Part shown: positions 11,459-22,688 of the stretch, piece after piece
Layout of the letters: every line of letters begins with the position of its first letter
Numbering within the stretch: position 1 is the stretch's first letter
Source: Limosilactobacillus balticus
GTDB lineage: Bacteria > Bacillota > Bacilli > Lactobacillales > Lactobacillaceae
Length of the DNA stretch: 64,000 nucleotides
Reading direction: 5' to 3'
Assembly (NCBI RefSeq): GCF_014145615.1
Contig: NZ_JACIVH010000074.1
Span: 124,001 to 188,000, forward strand
Position numbers and translations under genes: made by a program
Notes under the pieces: model-generated
What the model was told of the DNA's origin: nothing
What the model saw: only the letters and a program-made list of their open reading frames with translations
Database searches by the model: none

Positions 11459-11929
11459 ATGCCACGTAAAGGACATGTACAAAAACGTGAAATTTTACCA
11501 GATCCAATGTACAACTCAAAGTTGGTTACTAGCTTAATTGATCACTTAATGATTGATGGTAAGCGCGGAACTGCTACTAAGATTTTATACGCTGCTTTTG
11601 ATGAAATTAAGAACGAAACTGGTAATGATCCAGTTGAAGTATTCCAACAAGCAATGGAAAATGTTATGCCTGTCTTGGAAGTTAAGGCTCGTCGTGTTGG
11701 TGGTTCTAACTACCAAGTTCCGATTGAAGTTCGCCCAGACCGTCGTACTACATTAGGCCTTCGTTGGATTGTTCAATACGCACGTTTACGCGGTGAACAC
11801 ACAATGGTTGAACGTCTTGCACGTGAAATCATCGATGCTTCAAACAATACTGGAGCTTCAGTTAAAAAGCGTGAAGATACGCACCGTATGGCAGAAGCCA
11901 ACCGTGCATTCGCACACTACCGCTGGTAA
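11459..11929 (+). CDS. rpsG: 30S ribosomal protein S7
   Basis: A 156-residue S7, which nucleates assembly of the 30S head and contacts tRNA in the E site. The N-terminus [15 protein letters not shown] and the tail [18 protein letters not shown] are typical. AAGGAGG precedes the ATG. A terminator follows, so fusA has its own promoter. Confidence 0.98.
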   Translation: MPRKGHVQKREILPDPMYNSKLVTSLIDHLMIDGKRGTATKILYAAFDEIKNETGNDPVEVFQQAMENVMPVLEVKARRVGGSNYQVPIEVRPDRRTTLGLRWIVQYARLRGEHTMVERLAREIIDASNNTGASVKKREDTHRMAEANRAFAHYRW

Positions 11930-11972
11930 TAATCACTGTCATTTGATTCTGGTTATTTAACTAGTTTCAGTG

Positions 11973-12013
11973 AAGGGGTGACGTTCAAACATCGATTACG
12001 TCACCCCTTTTTG
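11973..12013 (+). terminator. Intrinsic terminator after rpsG
   Basis: Perfect 11-bp stem AAGGGGTGACG / CGTCACCCCTT with a 15-nt loop and a T-run. Confidence 0.85.
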
Positions 12014-12038
12014 AAAATAATGGTAAAATAAGTATAAC
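12011..12038 (+). promoter_or_regulatory. Promoter of fusA
   Basis: TTGAAA at 12011-12016 overlaps the end of the preceding terminator; TATAAC follows at 12033-12038 after 16 nt. The fusA start is 30 nt downstream. Confidence 0.55.
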
Positions 12039-12067
12039 CATATTTCGGAAGGAGATACTCTTTTAAG

Positions 12068-14155
12068 ATGGCTAATAAACGTGAATACCCACTTGCTAAA
12101 ACTCGTAACATCGGTATCATGGCACACATCGATGCTGGTAAGACGACTGCAACTGAGCGGATTCTTTACTATACTGGTAAGATCCACAAGATTGGTGAAA
12201 CCCATGATGGTGCTTCACAAATGGACTGGATGGATGAAGAAAAGGAACGTGGTATCACTATTACTTCTGCAGCTACAACTGCTGTTTGGAATGACCACCG
12301 TATCAACATTATTGATACCCCAGGACACGTGGACTTCACTGTCGAAGTTGAACGTTCACTTCGGGTTCTTGATGGTGCCGTAACCGTTCTTGATGCGCAA
12401 GCTGGTGTTGAACCACAAACTGAAACCGTTTGGCGTCAAGCTGACGATTTTGATGTTCCTCGGATTGTTTTTGCTAACAAGATGGACAAGGTTGGGGCTA
12501 ACTTTGATTATTCTGTTCAAACTATTAAAGACCGTTTGAATGTTACTCCTCTTCCTATTCAAATGCCAATTGGTGCTGAAGATGATTTTATCGGTTTAGT
12601 TGACCTAGTTAAGATGGTTGCCTATGTTTATGATGAAGATAAGCTTGGTACTAACTGGGATACTGTTGAAATTCCTGATGATATGAAGGAAGAAGCTCAA
12701 AAGCGTCATGATGAAATGGTTGAAACATTAGCTGATATTGACGATAACTTAATGGAAAAGTACCTTGAAGGTGAAGAAATTTCTGTTGACGAAATCAAAG
12801 CAGCTATTCGTAAGGGTACTTTGGAAGAAAAGATCTTCCCTGTATTAGCTGGTTCAGCTTACAAAGATAAGGGTATCCAAATGATGCTTGATGCTGTTAT
12901 CGATTACTTACCATCACCACTTGATGTTAAGCCTTTCGTTGCACATGATGCTGAAGGAAATGAAGTCGAATTAACTGCTGGAGACAATAAGCCTTTTGCT
13001 GCTTTAGCATTTAAGATTGCTACTGACCCATTTGTTGGTCGTTTAACATTCTTACGTGTTTACACTGGTTCACTTCAATCAGGTTCATACGTACTTAATG
13101 CAACTAAGGATAAGCGTGAACGTGTTGGTCGTTTACTTCAAATGCACTCTAACCAACAACAAGAAATTCCAGAAGTGTTCTCTGGTGATATTGCTGCTGC
13201 TATCGGTTTGAAGAATACTACTACTGGTGATTCTTTAACTGATCCTGACAACCCACTTCAACTTGAATCAATGGACTTCCCAGAACCAGTTATTCAAGTT
13301 TCTGTTGAACCTAAGTCTAAGGCTGATCAAGACAAGATGGACAAGGGACTTCAAAAGCTTGCTGAAGAAGATCCAACTTTCAAAGCTGAAACAAACCCTG
13401 AAACTGGTGAAACATTAATCGCTGGTATGGGTGAATTGCACTTAGACATCATTGTTGAACGTCTTCGTCGGGAATTCCATGCTGAAGTTACTGTTGGTAA
13501 GCCACAAGTTTCCTACCGTGAAGCATTTACTAAGCAAGCAAGTGCTCAAGGTAAATTCGTTCGTCAATCTGGTGGTAAAGGTCAATACGGTGATGTATGG
13601 ATCGAATTTACACCACTTAAAGAAGGGGAAGGATTCGAATTTGAAGACGCCATTGTTGGTGGTGTTGTTCCTCGTGAATTTATCCCTGCTGTTGAACAAG
13701 GATTAAAGGAAGCTATGCAAAATGGTGTTCTTGCAGGTTACCCACTTGTTGATATGCATGCTAAGCTTTATGATGGTAGTTACCACGAAGTTGACTCTAG
13801 TGAAGCTGCCTTTAAGGTTGCAGCATCATTAGCACTTAAGAATGCTGCTAAGAAAGCTGATCCTGTTATCCTTGAACCAATTATGAAGGTTGACATTGTT
13901 GTACCACAAGACAACATGGGAGATGTTATGGGTCAAGTAACAGCTCGTCGTGGTACTATTGATGGGATGGAAGAACGGGGTAATGCTCAATTAATCCACT
14001 CATTTGTTCCACTTTCTGAAATGTTTGGATATGCTACTGCATTACGTTCAGCAACTCAAGGTCGTGGTACCTTCACTATGACTTTTGATCACTACTCAGC
14101 TGTTCCTAAGTCTGTTCAAGAAGATATTATTAAGAAAAACGGTGGCAATAACTAA
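12068..14155 (+). CDS. fusA: Translation elongation factor G
   Basis: A 695-residue EF-G, the GTPase that drives ribosomal translocation and, with RRF, subunit splitting. The P-loop AHIDAGKTT is near residue 20, DTPGHVDF is the switch-II motif, and NKMDKVGA gives guanine specificity. Domains II-V follow in normal order, with [13 protein letters not shown] in domain IV. GGAAGGAGATA precedes the ATG. It is apparently monocistronic, with a promoter and terminator of its own. Confidence 0.98.
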   Translation: MANKREYPLAKTRNIGIMAHIDAGKTTATERILYYTGKIHKIGETHDGASQMDWMDEEKERGITITSAATTAVWNDHRINIIDTPGHVDFTVEVERSLRVLDGAVTVLDAQAGVEPQTETVWRQADDFDVPRIVFANKMDKVGANFDYSVQTIKDRLNVTPLPIQMPIGAEDDFIGLVDLVKMVAYVYDEDKLGTNWDTVEIPDDMKEEAQKRHDEMVETLADIDDNLMEKYLEGEEISVDEIKAAIRKGTLEEKIFPVLAGSAYKDKGIQMMLDAVIDYLPSPLDVKPFVAHDAEGNEVELTAGDNKPFAALAFKIATDPFVGRLTFLRVYTGSLQSGSYVLNATKDKRERVGRLLQMHSNQQQEIPEVFSGDIAAAIGLKNTTTGDSLTDPDNPLQLESMDFPEPVIQVSVEPKSKADQDKMDKGLQKLAEEDPTFKAETNPETGETLIAGMGELHLDIIVERLRREFHAEVTVGKPQVSYREAFTKQASAQGKFVRQSGGKGQYGDVWIEFTPLKEGEGFEFEDAIVGGVVPREFIPAVEQGLKEAMQNGVLAGYPLVDMHAKLYDGSYHEVDSSEAAFKVAASLALKNAAKKADPVILEPIMKVDIVVPQDNMGDVMGQVTARRGTIDGMEERGNAQLIHSFVPLSEMFGYATALRSATQGRGTFTMTFDHYSAVPKSVQEDIIKKNGGNN

Positions 14156-14184
14156 TTATTGACATTGTGATCTCAAATCCATCG

Positions 14185-14220
14185 AAGAGCTACAGTTTGA
14201 TTACTGTAGTTCTTTTTTTA
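14185..14220 (+). terminator. Intrinsic terminator of fusA
   Basis: Stem AGAGCTACAG / CTGTAGTTCT with an 8-nt loop and a run of seven Ts. Confidence 0.85.
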
Positions 14221-14390
14221 TTTAGTAATAAAAATTCAAAACACATTTTCCTAAGTTTCGTTAAAAGACGTGAATAACTTTTTTAGTGTGTCAGGAAAAT
14301 TAATGATATTTTAGTATCGCCAATTTTTAAAATAATTTAGGAAGAAAATTTTACAAAAACATTTCAATTGAAAATATTCTAAAATTTCCC
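14221..14390. other. AT-rich spacer between fusA and the S10 promoter
   Basis: I see no coding frame, repeat or hairpin of note in these 170 nt. They contain several A and T tracts that could act as upstream promoter DNA for the ribosomal operon. Confidence 0.5.
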
Positions 14391-14419
14391 TTGATCTAAT
14401 TACGTTTCTTTAGTATTAT
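14391..14419 (+). promoter_or_regulatory. Main promoter of the S10-spc-alpha block
   Basis: TTGATC (14391-14396), a 17-nt spacer and TATTAT (14414-14419). It is the only clear promoter before the 14-kb ribosomal protein run. Confidence 0.65.
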
Positions 14420-14424
14420 GGATA

Positions 14425-14580
14425 GGTGCTTGAGCTTTGGAGGTAGATTTGCCTTACCCCCTATTGAGTGAAAGCTGCGAAGCGTTGATGCGGAAGGTTG
14501 CGACACACCCGGCCGCTTTGCCACAGGATGTGGCGGTAATTTCCGCGGAGCTAGTCAAATTTCAAATCTGACGAAGGAGG
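14425..14580 (+). ncRNA. Structured leader of the S10 operon
   Basis: About 155 nt with much higher GC than its surroundings. It contains TGCGACACACCCGGCCGCTT and then a CCACA/TGTGG hairpin with GGCGG and CCGCGGAGCTAG. Similar GC-rich leaders precede rpsJ in other Bacilli. Their role in feedback by a ribosomal protein is family knowledge and inference, not shown here. Confidence 0.55.
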
Positions 14581-14587
14581 GAACATA

Positions 14588-14896
14588 ATGGCAAAACAAA
14601 AGATTCGTATTCGGTTAAAGGCTTATGAACACCGTATTTTAGATCAATCTGCTGATAAGATTGTTGAAACCGCTAAGCGGACAGGTGCTCAAATTTCAGG
14701 TCCTATTCCGTTGCCAACTGAACGGACTATCTACACTGTTATCCGTTCACCACACAAATTTAAGAAGTCACGGGAGCAATTCGAAATGCGCACACACAAG
14801 CGTTTAATCGATATTGTTGACCCAACACCTAAGACCGTTGATTCATTAATGAAGCTCGATCTTCCTAGTGGTGTTGACATTGAAATTAAGCTTTAA
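14588..14896 (+). CDS. rpsJ: 30S ribosomal protein S10
   Basis: A 102-residue S10, first gene of the S10 operon, with [21 protein letters not shown] and [12 protein letters not shown]. Besides its place in the 30S head, S10 partners NusB in antitermination. AAGGAGG is 7 nt before the ATG. Confidence 0.98.
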
Positions 14897-14938
14897 TTGT
14901 TAGAATAATACATAAAACATAAAATTGGAGGTGTACTC

Positions 14939-15598
14939 ATGACCAAAGGAATCTTAGGTAAAAAGGTTGGAATGACTCAAGTATTCACTGATAATGGTGA
15001 ATTAGTTCCAGTTACTGTTATCGATGTTACACCAAACGTTGTAATGCAAATTAAGACCGTTGAAAATGATGGTTACAGTGCTGTACAACTTGGTTTTGAT
15101 GACAAGCGGGAAGTTTTGAGCAACAAACCTGAACAAGGTCATGCAGCAAAAGCAAACACGACCCCTAAGCGCTTCATCGGTGAAATCCGCGACGCTGAAT
15201 TAGGGGACATTAAAGTCGGAGACGAAGTTAAGGCTGACGTTTTCGCAGAAGGTGAAACTGTCGACGTTACGGGTACTACCAAGGGTCATGGTTACCAAGG
15301 TAACATCCATAAGGATAACCAATCTCGTGGACCTATGGCACACGGTTCTCGTTACCACCGTCGTCCTGGTTCATTGGGTGCTATTATCAACCGGGTTTTC
15401 AAGGGTATGAAACTTCCTGGCCGTATGGGTGGCAAGACTGTTACCATGCAACACTTACAAGTTGTTAAAGTTGATCTTGACAACAACGTATTACTCATTA
15501 AGGGTAATGTTCCTGGTGCAAACAAGTCTTACGTAACTATTAAGAACTCAGTTAAGGCTAACACTAAGAAGAGCCTTAGCAAACAACACAATAAATAA
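14939..15598 (+). CDS. rplC: 50S ribosomal protein L3
   Basis: A 219-residue L3 that starts 23S rRNA folding and reaches toward the peptidyl transferase centre. [15 protein letters not shown] and [13 protein letters not shown] are diagnostic; the latter is near the glutamine that is methylated in some bacteria. GGAGG precedes the ATG. Second gene of the S10 operon. Confidence 0.98.
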   Translation: MTKGILGKKVGMTQVFTDNGELVPVTVIDVTPNVVMQIKTVENDGYSAVQLGFDDKREVLSNKPEQGHAAKANTTPKRFIGEIRDAELGDIKVGDEVKADVFAEGETVDVTGTTKGHGYQGNIHKDNQSRGPMAHGSRYHRRPGSLGAIINRVFKGMKLPGRMGGKTVTMQHLQVVKVDLDNNVLLIKGNVPGANKSYVTIKNSVKANTKKSLSKQHNK

Positions 15599-15619
15599 GA
15601 AGAAAGGAGGAAGTAAATA

Positions 15620-16243
15620 ATGACTAGCGTTAATTTGTATAAACAAGATGGTAGCCAAAACGGTACTGTTGAATTAAACGATGCAGTATTTGGTGTTGAA
15701 CCAAATGAAAATGTTGTATTTGATGCAATTTTGCGTCAACGTGCCTCATTACGTCAAGGTACACATGCTGTAAAGAATCGTTCTGCAGTTAGCGGTGGTG
15801 GTAAAAAGCCATGGCGTCAAAAGGGTACTGGTCGTGCTCGTCAAGGTTCTATCCGTTCTCCACAATTCCGTGGTGGTGGTATTGTTTTTGGACCTACTCC
15901 ACGCTCATATAAGTACAGCCTTCCTCGTAAGGTTCGTCAACTTGCAATCAAGTCTGCTCTTTCTCAAAAGGTTCTTGATAACAGCTTTGTAGTAGTTGAT
16001 GCATTAAACTTTGATGCACCAAAGACAAAAGAATTTGCTGATGTTATGGGTAACTTAAACGTTGCTGAAAAGACATTAGTTGTTGTTACTGACGATGACA
16101 AGAATGCTGCTTTATCAGCACGCAACTTAGCTAATGCGACAGTTGTTACCCCAGCAGGTGTTAACATCTTAAACGTTGTTGATAACCAAAAGATTGTTAT
16201 CACTAAGTCAGCTCTTTCTCAAGTAGAGGAGGTGCTCGCATAA
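15620..16243 (+). CDS. rplD: 50S ribosomal protein L4
   Basis: A 207-residue L4 whose extended loop lines the nascent-peptide tunnel. The loop sequence [16 protein letters not shown] is wild-type in appearance; this is the loop altered in macrolide-resistant mutants. Its stop codon shares one base with the rplW start, implying coupled translation. Confidence 0.98.
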
Positions 16244-16539
16244 TGGAAGCACGCGACATTATTTTACGTCCAGTAGTTACTGAAGCTTCAATGGCTGGTA
16301 TGGACAACAAGCGTTACACTTTTGATGTTGATTTACGAGCAACTAAGACACAAGTTAAAAATGCTGTTGAAGAAATTTTTGACGTTAAAGTTGTAAAAGT
16401 CAACATTATGAATGTAAAGGGCAAGTTAAAGCGCCAAGGTCGTTACGAAGGATACACTAAGCGTCGTCGTAAGGCTATTGTTACTTTATCTGCCGACTCA
16501 AATGAAATTAAGTTGTTTAACGACAACAACGAAAACTAA
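16243..16539 (+). CDS. rplW: 50S ribosomal protein L23
   Basis: A 98-residue L23, which sits at the tunnel exit and docks trigger factor and SRP. It has [11 protein letters not shown] and the basic loop [20 protein letters not shown]. It overlaps the end of rplD by one base, and GAGGAGGTG upstream lies within rplD. Confidence 0.98.
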   Translation: MEARDIILRPVVTEASMAGMDNKRYTFDVDLRATKTQVKNAVEEIFDVKVVKVNIMNVKGKLKRQGRYEGYTKRRRKAIVTLSADSNEIKLFNDNNEN

Positions 16540-16564
16540 TCATTAAAAAAAGGAGGAAAAAACA

Positions 16565-17410
16565 GTGGGAATTCGTAAATATAAAGCAACCACTAACGGG
16601 CGCCGTAACATGAACGGTTACGACTTCGCTGAAATCACGAAGACAACACCTGAAAAGTCATTATTGGCTCCGTTAAAGCACACTGCTGGTCGTAACAGCT
16701 ATGGTCACATTACTGTTCGTCACCGTGGTGGTGGTACAAAGCGTCAATACCGTATTATTGACTTTAAGCGAATTAAAGATGATGTTCCAGCAACTGTTAA
16801 GGCAATTGAATACGATCCAAATCGTACTGCAAATATTGCTTTACTTGTTTACGCTGATGGTACTAAATCATACATCATCGCACCTAAGGGCTTAAAGGTT
16901 GGCATGACCGTTCAATCTGGTCCTGATGCTGATATCAAAGTTGGTAATGCTCTTCCTTTAAAGAACATTCCAGTTGGTACTGTTATTCACAACATTGAAT
17001 TAAAACCAGGTAAGGGTGGTCAACTTGCTCGTTCTGCTGGTGCCTCAGCTCAATTACTTGGTAAGGAAGAAAAATACGTATTAGTACGTCTTTCTTCTGG
17101 TGAAGTTCGTATGGTCCTTGCTACTTGCCGTGCTACTATCGGTACTGTTGGTAATGATGAACACGCCTTGATTATTAAAGGTAAGGCTGGCCGTACTCGT
17201 TATGCTGGTCAGCGTCCACACGTTCGTGGTTCTGTTATGAACCCTAACGATCACCCACATGGTGGTGGTGAAGGTAAGCAACCAGTTGGTTTACCATCTC
17301 CTCTTTCTCCATGGGGTAAGAAGACTGTTGGTAAGAAGACCCGTTCACACAAAGCTCGTTCAAACAAGTTCATTGTTCGTGGTCGGAAGCGCGGTCCACA
17401 TACTCGTTAA
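16565..17410 (+). CDS. rplB: 50S ribosomal protein L2
   Basis: A 281-residue L2 with [12 protein letters not shown] and the highly conserved [13 protein letters not shown], whose histidine lies near the peptidyl transferase centre. Start codon GTG with AAAGGAGGAAAAAAC upstream. Confidence 0.98.
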
Positions 17411-17450
17411 TATTTATATACGTTCTAATACCCGAGAGGAGGTACACTAA

Positions 17451-17729
17451 ATGGGTCGTAGTTTGAAAAAAGGACCTTTCGCTGATGCTTCATTACTGAA
17501 GAAGGTTAAGGAGCAAGAAGGTTCTGAAAAGAAGACTGTCATCAAGACATGGTCACGTCGTTCTACCATTTTCCCAAGTTTTATTGGTTACACATTTGCA
17601 GTATATGATGGTCGGAAGCACGTGCCAGTTTACGTACAAGAAGATATGGTTGGTCATAAGTTAGGTGAATTTGTTCCTACTCGGACTTTCCATGGTCATG
17701 CTTCTGATGACAAGAAGACAGGTAAGTAA
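17451..17729 (+). CDS. rpsS: 30S ribosomal protein S19
   Basis: A 92-residue S19 of the 30S head, which contacts the A-site finger bridge. GRSLKKGPF and [14 protein letters not shown] are typical. GAGAGGAGG precedes the ATG. Confidence 0.98.
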   Translation: MGRSLKKGPFADASLLKKVKEQEGSEKKTVIKTWSRRSTIFPSFIGYTFAVYDGRKHVPVYVQEDMVGHKLGEFVPTRTFHGHASDDKKTGK

Positions 17730-17746
17730 GGAGGGTGAAATAACAT

Positions 17747-18094
17747 ATGGCTGAAAACATTACGTCAGCTAAGGCTACTGCCAAGATGGTACGGGTTTCT
17801 GCTCGTAAGGTTCGTCTTGTATTAGATGCTATTCGTGGCAAGAGTGTTGCCGAAGCATTTGCTATTTTGAAGTTCACCCCTCGTGGTGCCGCTTCAGATG
17901 TTGAAAAAGTATTAAAATCTGCTGTTGCAAACGCTGAAAACAATTTCGACTTAGATCGTGCTTCATTGGTTGTAAGTGAAGCCTTTGCTAACGAAGGACC
18001 AACTCTTAAGCGGTTCCGTCCTCGTGCAAAGGGTTCTGCTTCTCCAATTAACAAGCGGACTAGTCATATTACAGTGGTTGTTACAGAACGATAG
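17747..18094 (+). CDS. rplV: 50S ribosomal protein L22
   Basis: A 115-residue L22 with its tunnel hairpin near [20 protein letters not shown], intact at the sites where deletions give macrolide resistance. It starts 17 nt after rpsS with AGGAGGGTGAAA upstream. Confidence 0.97.
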
Positions 18095-18106
18095 GAGGAA
18101 TGAATA

Positions 18107-18772
18107 GTGGGTCAAAAGATCAATCCTAATGGTTTTCGTGTTGGGGTCATTCGTGATTGGACTGCAAAGTGGTACGCTGACAAGGACTTTGCTGATTACC
18201 TTAACGAAGACCTTCGAATCCGTAAGTATATTGAAAAGCGACTTGCTGATGCCTCTGTATCAACCGTTGAAATTGAACGTGCAGCTAACCGCGTAAACGT
18301 ATCAATTCATACTGCCAAGCCAGGAATGGTTATTGGTAAAGGTGGTTCAGAAGTTGAAGCACTTCGTAAAGAACTTAACAAATTAACTGGTAAACGTGTT
18401 CACATTAACATTGTGGAAATTAAGAAGCCAGATTTAGATGCTCACCTTGTTGGTGAGAGTATTGCACGGCAATTAGAAGCTCGTATTGCCTTCCGTCGTG
18501 CTATGCGTGGAGCTATGCAACGTGCTATGCGTGCTGGTGCTAAGGGTATTAAGACTCAAGTTGCTGGTCGTTTGAACGGTGCAGATATGTCACGGATCGA
18601 ATCATACTCTGATGGTACTGTTCCATTGCATACACTCCGTGCTGATATCGATTATTCTTGGGACGAAGCCAACACTACATACGGTGTTCTTGGTGTAAAG
18701 ACTTGGATTTACCGTGGTGAAGTACTTCCTACTAAGAAGAACTCAAACAATGATGAACAAGGAGGGAAGTAA
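18107..18772 (+). CDS. rpsC: 30S ribosomal protein S3
   Basis: A 221-residue S3 with [13 protein letters not shown] and the KH-domain GxxG sequence MVIGKGGSE. It forms part of the mRNA entry site and helicase. GTG start 12 nt after rplV with TAGGAGG upstream. Confidence 0.98.
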
Positions 18773-18775
18773 CAC

Positions 18776-19210
18776 ATGTTAGTACCAAAACGTGTAAAGC
18801 ACCGTAAGGTTCAACGTGGTCATATGCGCGGTGAAGCTAAGGGTGGAAAAACTGTTACTTTTGGTGAATTTGGTTTACAAGCTCTTGATTCACATTGGAT
18901 TAGCAACCGTCAAATTGAAGCTGCTCGTATCGCTATGACGCGTTACATGAAGCGTGGTGGGAAAGTTTGGATTAAAATCTTCCCACAACTCTCATACACT
19001 AGTAAAGGTGTTGGGGTCCGGATGGGTAACGGTAAAGGTGCTCCTGAAGGATGGGTTGCTCCAGTAAAACGTGGCAAGGTAATGTTTGAAGTAGGGGGCG
19101 TTTCTGAAGAAGTCGCTCGTGAAGCTTTACGTCTTGCCGGTCACAAGTTGCCAGTTCGCACTAAGATCGTACAACGTGAGGAAGTAGGTGGACAATCTAA
19201 TGAAAAGTAA
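18776..19210 (+). CDS. rplP: 50S ribosomal protein L16
   Basis: A 144-residue L16 that positions A-site t[17 protein letters not shown] and [15 protein letters not shown] are diagnostic. It begins 3 nt after rpsC and its end overlaps rpmC. Confidence 0.98.
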
Positions 19211-19406
19211 AGATTATGTACAAGAACTGAATGGATTAACCACTGATAAGCTACTTGACCGTGAAAAGGAACTGAAGGAACAATTGTTTAACTTACGTTT
19301 CCAATTAGCAACCGGCCAGTTGGAAAATACTGCAAGTCTTAAGCAAGTACGCAAAGATATTGCACGGGTTAAGACAGTTCTTCGTCAACAAGAATTAAAC
19401 AAATAA
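19200..19406 (+). CDS. rpmC: 50S ribosomal protein L29
   Basis: A 68-residue L29 near the tunnel exit, with [21 protein letters not shown] place the start at ATG 19200, inside the last codons of rplP, where AGGTGG is correctly spaced. A GTG at 19188 in frame lies inside that site. Confidence 0.95.
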
Positions 19407-19430
19407 GAATACGAAAAGGAGGATTAGCGC

Positions 19431-19697
19431 ATGAGTGAAGAACGTAATGCACGTAAGGTTTACCAAGGCCACGTTGTTTCTGATAAAATGGATAAGACTA
19501 TCACTGTTGTAATTGATACTTACAAGAGTGCACCTATCTACGGTAAGCGTGTTAAGTACTCAAAGAAGTACTATGCTCACGATGAAAACAACGAAGCTAA
19601 GACCGGCGACACTGTACAAATTATGGAAACTCGGCCATTATCAGCTAAGAAGCGTTTCCGTCTTGTAAAGATTGTCGAAAAAGCTGCTACCCTTTAA
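19431..19697 (+). CDS. rpsQ: 30S ribosomal protein S17
   Basis: An 88-residue S17, an OB-fold early-assembly protein, with [14 protein letters not shown] and [23 protein letters not shown] precedes the ATG. A 69-nt AT-rich spacer separates it from rplN. Confidence 0.97.
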   Translation: MSEERNARKVYQGHVVSDKMDKTITVVIDTYKSAPIYGKRVKYSKKYYAHDENNEAKTGDTVQIMETRPLSAKKRFRLVKIVEKAATL

Positions 19698-19766
19698 TTT
19701 AGCAGATAACTCTAAAAATTATTCGTATTCTAATTCTTATTTGTAAATGGAAGGAGGACATTAACC

Positions 19767-20135
19767 GTGATTCAACAAGAAAGTCGGTTGAAGGTCGCTG
19801 ATAACTCCGGTGCTCGTGAAATCTTAGTTATTAAGATTTTAGGTGGTTCCCGAGTTAAAACAGGTAATATTGGTGACATCATTGTTGCTACTGTAAAGCA
19901 GGCAACACCAGGTGGCGTTGTCAAAAAGGGTGACGTTGTTAAGGCCGTTGTTGTACGGACTAAGCATGGTATTCACCGTAAGGATGGTTCATACATTAAG
20001 TTTGATGAAAATGCCGCTGTTTTAATTAACAACGACAAGAGCCCTAAGGGTACCCGTATTTTTGGCCCAATCGCTCGTGAGCTTCGTGGAGACGACTTCA
20101 TGAAGATCGTTTCATTAGCTCCAGAAGTTCTCTAA
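19767..20135 (+). CDS. rplN: 50S ribosomal protein L14
   Basis: A 122-residue L14 with [19 protein letters not shown] and the invariant [17 protein letters not shown]. It forms the RsfS-binding face at the subunit interface. GTG start preceded by GGAAGGAGG. First gene of the classical spc operon, here continuous with S10. Confidence 0.98.
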   Translation: MIQQESRLKVADNSGAREILVIKILGGSRVKTGNIGDIIVATVKQATPGGVVKKGDVVKAVVVRTKHGIHRKDGSYIKFDENAAVLINNDKSPKGTRIFGPIARELRGDDFMKIVSLAPEVL

Positions 20136-20170
20136 AGATTTTACCGAAAATAAGGAGGTGCACAATCAAC

Positions 20171-20479
20171 ATGTTCATTAAAACAGGTGACAAGGTTCGC
20201 GTAATCGCTGGTAAGGATAAGGGCAAAGAAGGTACTATTAAAAAGGTACTTGCTTCTCAAAACCGCGTTATCGTTGAAGGTGTAAATATCGTTAAGAAAC
20301 ACCAAAAACCAAGCAACTCAAATCCTAATGGTGGCGTTATTGATACAGAAGCTGCAATTAATGCTTCAAACGTAATGCTGATTGATCCTTCAACAAATGA
20401 ACCAACTCGTGTAGGTTACAAGTTCGTTGATGGTAAGAAGGTTCGTGTTGCGAAGAAGTCAGGTAAGACACTTGACTAA
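20171..20479 (+). CDS. rplX: 50S ribosomal protein L24
   Basis: A 102-residue L24, an assembly initiator with a KOW motif ([19 protein letters not shown]). [15 protein letters not shown] is typical. AAGGAGGTGCACAATCAAC lies upstream. Confidence 0.97.
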   Translation: MFIKTGDKVRVIAGKDKGKEGTIKKVLASQNRVIVEGVNIVKKHQKPSNSNPNGGVIDTEAAINASNVMLIDPSTNEPTRVGYKFVDGKKVRVAKKSGKTLD

Positions 20480-20507
20480 TTTTTAAGGAAGGGAGGAATA
20501 ACTTCTA

Positions 20508-21050
20508 ATGGAAAACCGTTTGAAAGCTAAATACGAAAATGAAATTCGTCCAGCATTAATTGAAAAGTTTAACTACTCTTCAGTTATGCAAGCACCAAAG
20601 ATTGACAAGATCGTTTTAAACATGGGTGTTGGTGATGCAACTACTAACTCTAAGAATCTTGACGAAGCTGTTGAAGAACTCGGTTTGATTTCTGGTCAAA
20701 AGCCTTTAATTACTAAGGCAAAGAAATCAATTGCTGGTTTCCGTCTTCGTGAAGGTATGTCAATTGGTGCAAAGGTAACCTTACGTGGTGAACGTATGTA
20801 TGATTTCTTAGATAAATTAGTTAATGTGGCATTGCCACGGGTTCGTGATTTCCATGGTGTAAGTAACAAGGCATTTGATGGTCGTGGTAACTACACTCTT
20901 GGTATCCATGAACAATTAATTTTCCCAGAAATTGATTATGATAAAGTTAACCGAGTTCGTGGTTTAGATGTTGTTATTGTAACAACTGCACAAACTGATG
21001 AAGAATCCCGCGAATTACTTGCTCAACTCGGTATGCCGTTTGCTAAATAA
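20508..21050 (+). CDS. rplE: 50S ribosomal protein L5
   Basis: A 180-residue L5 of the 5S rRNA particle. [11 protein letters not shown] and [16 protein letters not shown] are diagnostic. AAGGGAGG precedes the ATG; rpsN follows after 15 nt. Confidence 0.98.
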   Translation: MENRLKAKYENEIRPALIEKFNYSSVMQAPKIDKIVLNMGVGDATTNSKNLDEAVEELGLISGQKPLITKAKKSIAGFRLREGMSIGAKVTLRGERMYDFLDKLVNVALPRVRDFHGVSNKAFDGRGNYTLGIHEQLIFPEIDYDKVNRVRGLDVVIVTTAQTDEESRELLAQLGMPFAK

Positions 21051-21065
21051 AGGAGGTTCCACAAA

Positions 21066-21251
21066 TTGGCTAAAAAATCAATGATTGCTAAGTGCAACCG
21101 TCCAGCTAAGTTCTCAAGTCGTGAATACACGCGTTGTGCACGTTGTGGACGTCCGCACTCTGTTTACCGTAAATTCCACCTATGCCGGATTTGCTTACGA
21201 GAACTTGCCCACAAAGGACAAATTCCTGGTTTGAAGAAGGCTAGCTGGTAA
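21066..21251 (+). CDS. rpsN: 30S ribosomal protein S14, zinc-binding type Z
   Basis: A 61-residue S14 of the short, zinc-binding class. It has CARCGRP and CRICLREL, the four cysteines of the ribbon, unlike the roughly 89-residue zinc-free form. TTG start with AAAGGAGG upstream. The zinc-free paralogue, if the genome has one, is not in this window. Confidence 0.97.
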   Translation: MAKKSMIAKCNRPAKFSSREYTRCARCGRPHSVYRKFHLCRICLRELAHKGQIPGLKKASW

Positions 21252-21283
21252 ACAAAAAAACCGACAAAAGGAGGAAAACATCG

Positions 21284-21682
21284 ATGTCTATGAGTGATCC
21301 AATTGCAGATTTCTTAACTCGTATTCGTAATGCTAACATGGCTCAACACGAATCAGTGGAAGCACCTGCATCAAAGATGAAGAAGGACATCGCTGAAATC
21401 TTAAAAAACGAAGGTTTCATTCGCGATGTTGAATACGTTGATGATAACAAGCAAGGCATCATCCGTGTGTTCTTAAAGTACGGTAATGACGGTCAACGTG
21501 TTATTTCTGGCTTAAAGCGTATTTCTAAGCCTGGTTTACGTACATACGTTAAGTCAGATGCTGTGCCTAAGGTTCTTAATGGATTAGGTATTGCTATCAT
21601 TTCAACATCTGAAGGTGTTGTTACTGATAAAGTTGCTCGTGCCAAGAAAATTGGTGGCGAAGTTATCGCTTACGTTTGGTAA
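21284..21682 (+). CDS. rpsH: 30S ribosomal protein S8
   Basis: A 132-residue S8 with [14 protein letters not shown] and the RNA-binding [14 protein letters not shown] near the end. S8 is the known feedback repressor of the spc operon in E. coli; whether that holds here is unknown. AAGGAGG precedes ATG 21284. Confidence 0.98.
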   Translation: MSMSDPIADFLTRIRNANMAQHESVEAPASKMKKDIAEILKNEGFIRDVEYVDDNKQGIIRVFLKYGNDGQRVISGLKRISKPGLRTYVKSDAVPKVLNGLGIAIISTSEGVVTDKVARAKKIGGEVIAYVW

Positions 21683-21711
21683 AAAACGAATATTAGATAG
21701 GAGGTGCGAAG

Positions 21712-22248
21712 ATGAGTCGTATTGGTTACAAAGAAATTGATTTGCCAAGTGGTGTTGAAATTTCTCAAGATGGTAATGTAGTTACTGTTAAAGGTCCTAA
21801 GGGTACTTTATCTCGTGAAATTTCACCATTAATCAAAATGACTATTGATGGTAACGTTGTAAAGTTTGATCGTGATGCTGATACTAATAAGTTAAAGATG
21901 TTACACGGAACTACTCGTGCTAATGTTAACAACATGGTTGAAGGTGTTGTTAATGGTTACAAGAAGGTTCTAAAGCTTGTTGGTGTTGGTTACCGTGCTC
22001 AACTCAAAGGTAACAAGTTGATTTTAACTGTTGGTTACTCAAACCCAGTTGAAATGGATAAGCCAGAAGATGTTGAAATTAATGTACCTGACAATACTAC
22101 TATCGAATTAAGCTCAATTAACAAGGAACACCTTGGGAATTTTGCTGCTGAAGTTCGTGCTGTACGTTCACCTGAACCATACAAAGGTAAGGGTATTCGT
22201 TACGAAAACGAACATATTATCCGTAAGGAAGGTAAGACTGGTAAGTAA
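21712..22248 (+). CDS. rplF: 50S ribosomal protein L6
   Basis: A 178-residue L6 at the GTPase-associated region, with [20 protein letters not shown] and [27 protein letters not shown] precedes the ATG. Confidence 0.98.
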   Translation: MSRIGYKEIDLPSGVEISQDGNVVTVKGPKGTLSREISPLIKMTIDGNVVKFDRDADTNKLKMLHGTTRANVNNMVEGVVNGYKKVLKLVGVGYRAQLKGNKLILTVGYSNPVEMDKPEDVEINVPDNTTIELSSINKEHLGNFAAEVRAVRSPEPYKGKGIRYENEHIIRKEGKTGK

Positions 22249-22310
22249 TCTAAAAAGATTATTTAACATTCTTTTATTTAATAGAATTAATATAATAAGA
22301 GGTGACTGTT

Positions 22311-22667
22311 GTGATTTCTAAACCAGACAAGAACAAGATCCGTCAACGTCGTCATTTACGCGTTCGCGGTAAGATTTCTGGTACTGCGGAGCGCCCACGC
22401 TTAAGTGTTTACCGTTCAAACAAAAACATTTACGCTCAATTAATTGATGACGTAAAGGGTGTGACGCTCGCAAGTGCCTCCACAAATGATAGTGAAGTAA
22501 GTGGAAAGACTAAGACTGAACAAGCTAGTGGTGTAGGAGCATTAATTGCTAAACGCGCTAACGAAAAGAACATTACTGAAGTTGTGTTTGATCGTGGTGG
22601 ATACCTTTACCATGGACGTGTTCAAGCCTTGGCTGAAGCTGCTCGTGAAAACGGACTTAAATTCTAA
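22311..22667 (+). CDS. rplR: 50S ribosomal protein L18
   Basis: A 118-residue L18 of the 5S rRNA particle, with [18 protein letters not shown] and the ending [16 protein letters not shown] choose GTG 22311, 5-6 nt after AGAGGTGA; a GTG at 22302 lies within that site. Confidence 0.96.
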   Translation: MISKPDKNKIRQRRHLRVRGKISGTAERPRLSVYRSNKNIYAQLIDDVKGVTLASASTNDSEVSGKTKTEQASGVGALIAKRANEKNITEVVFDRGGYLYHGRVQALAEAARENGLKF

Positions 22668-22688
22668 AAAAAGGAGGAATAACCTGCA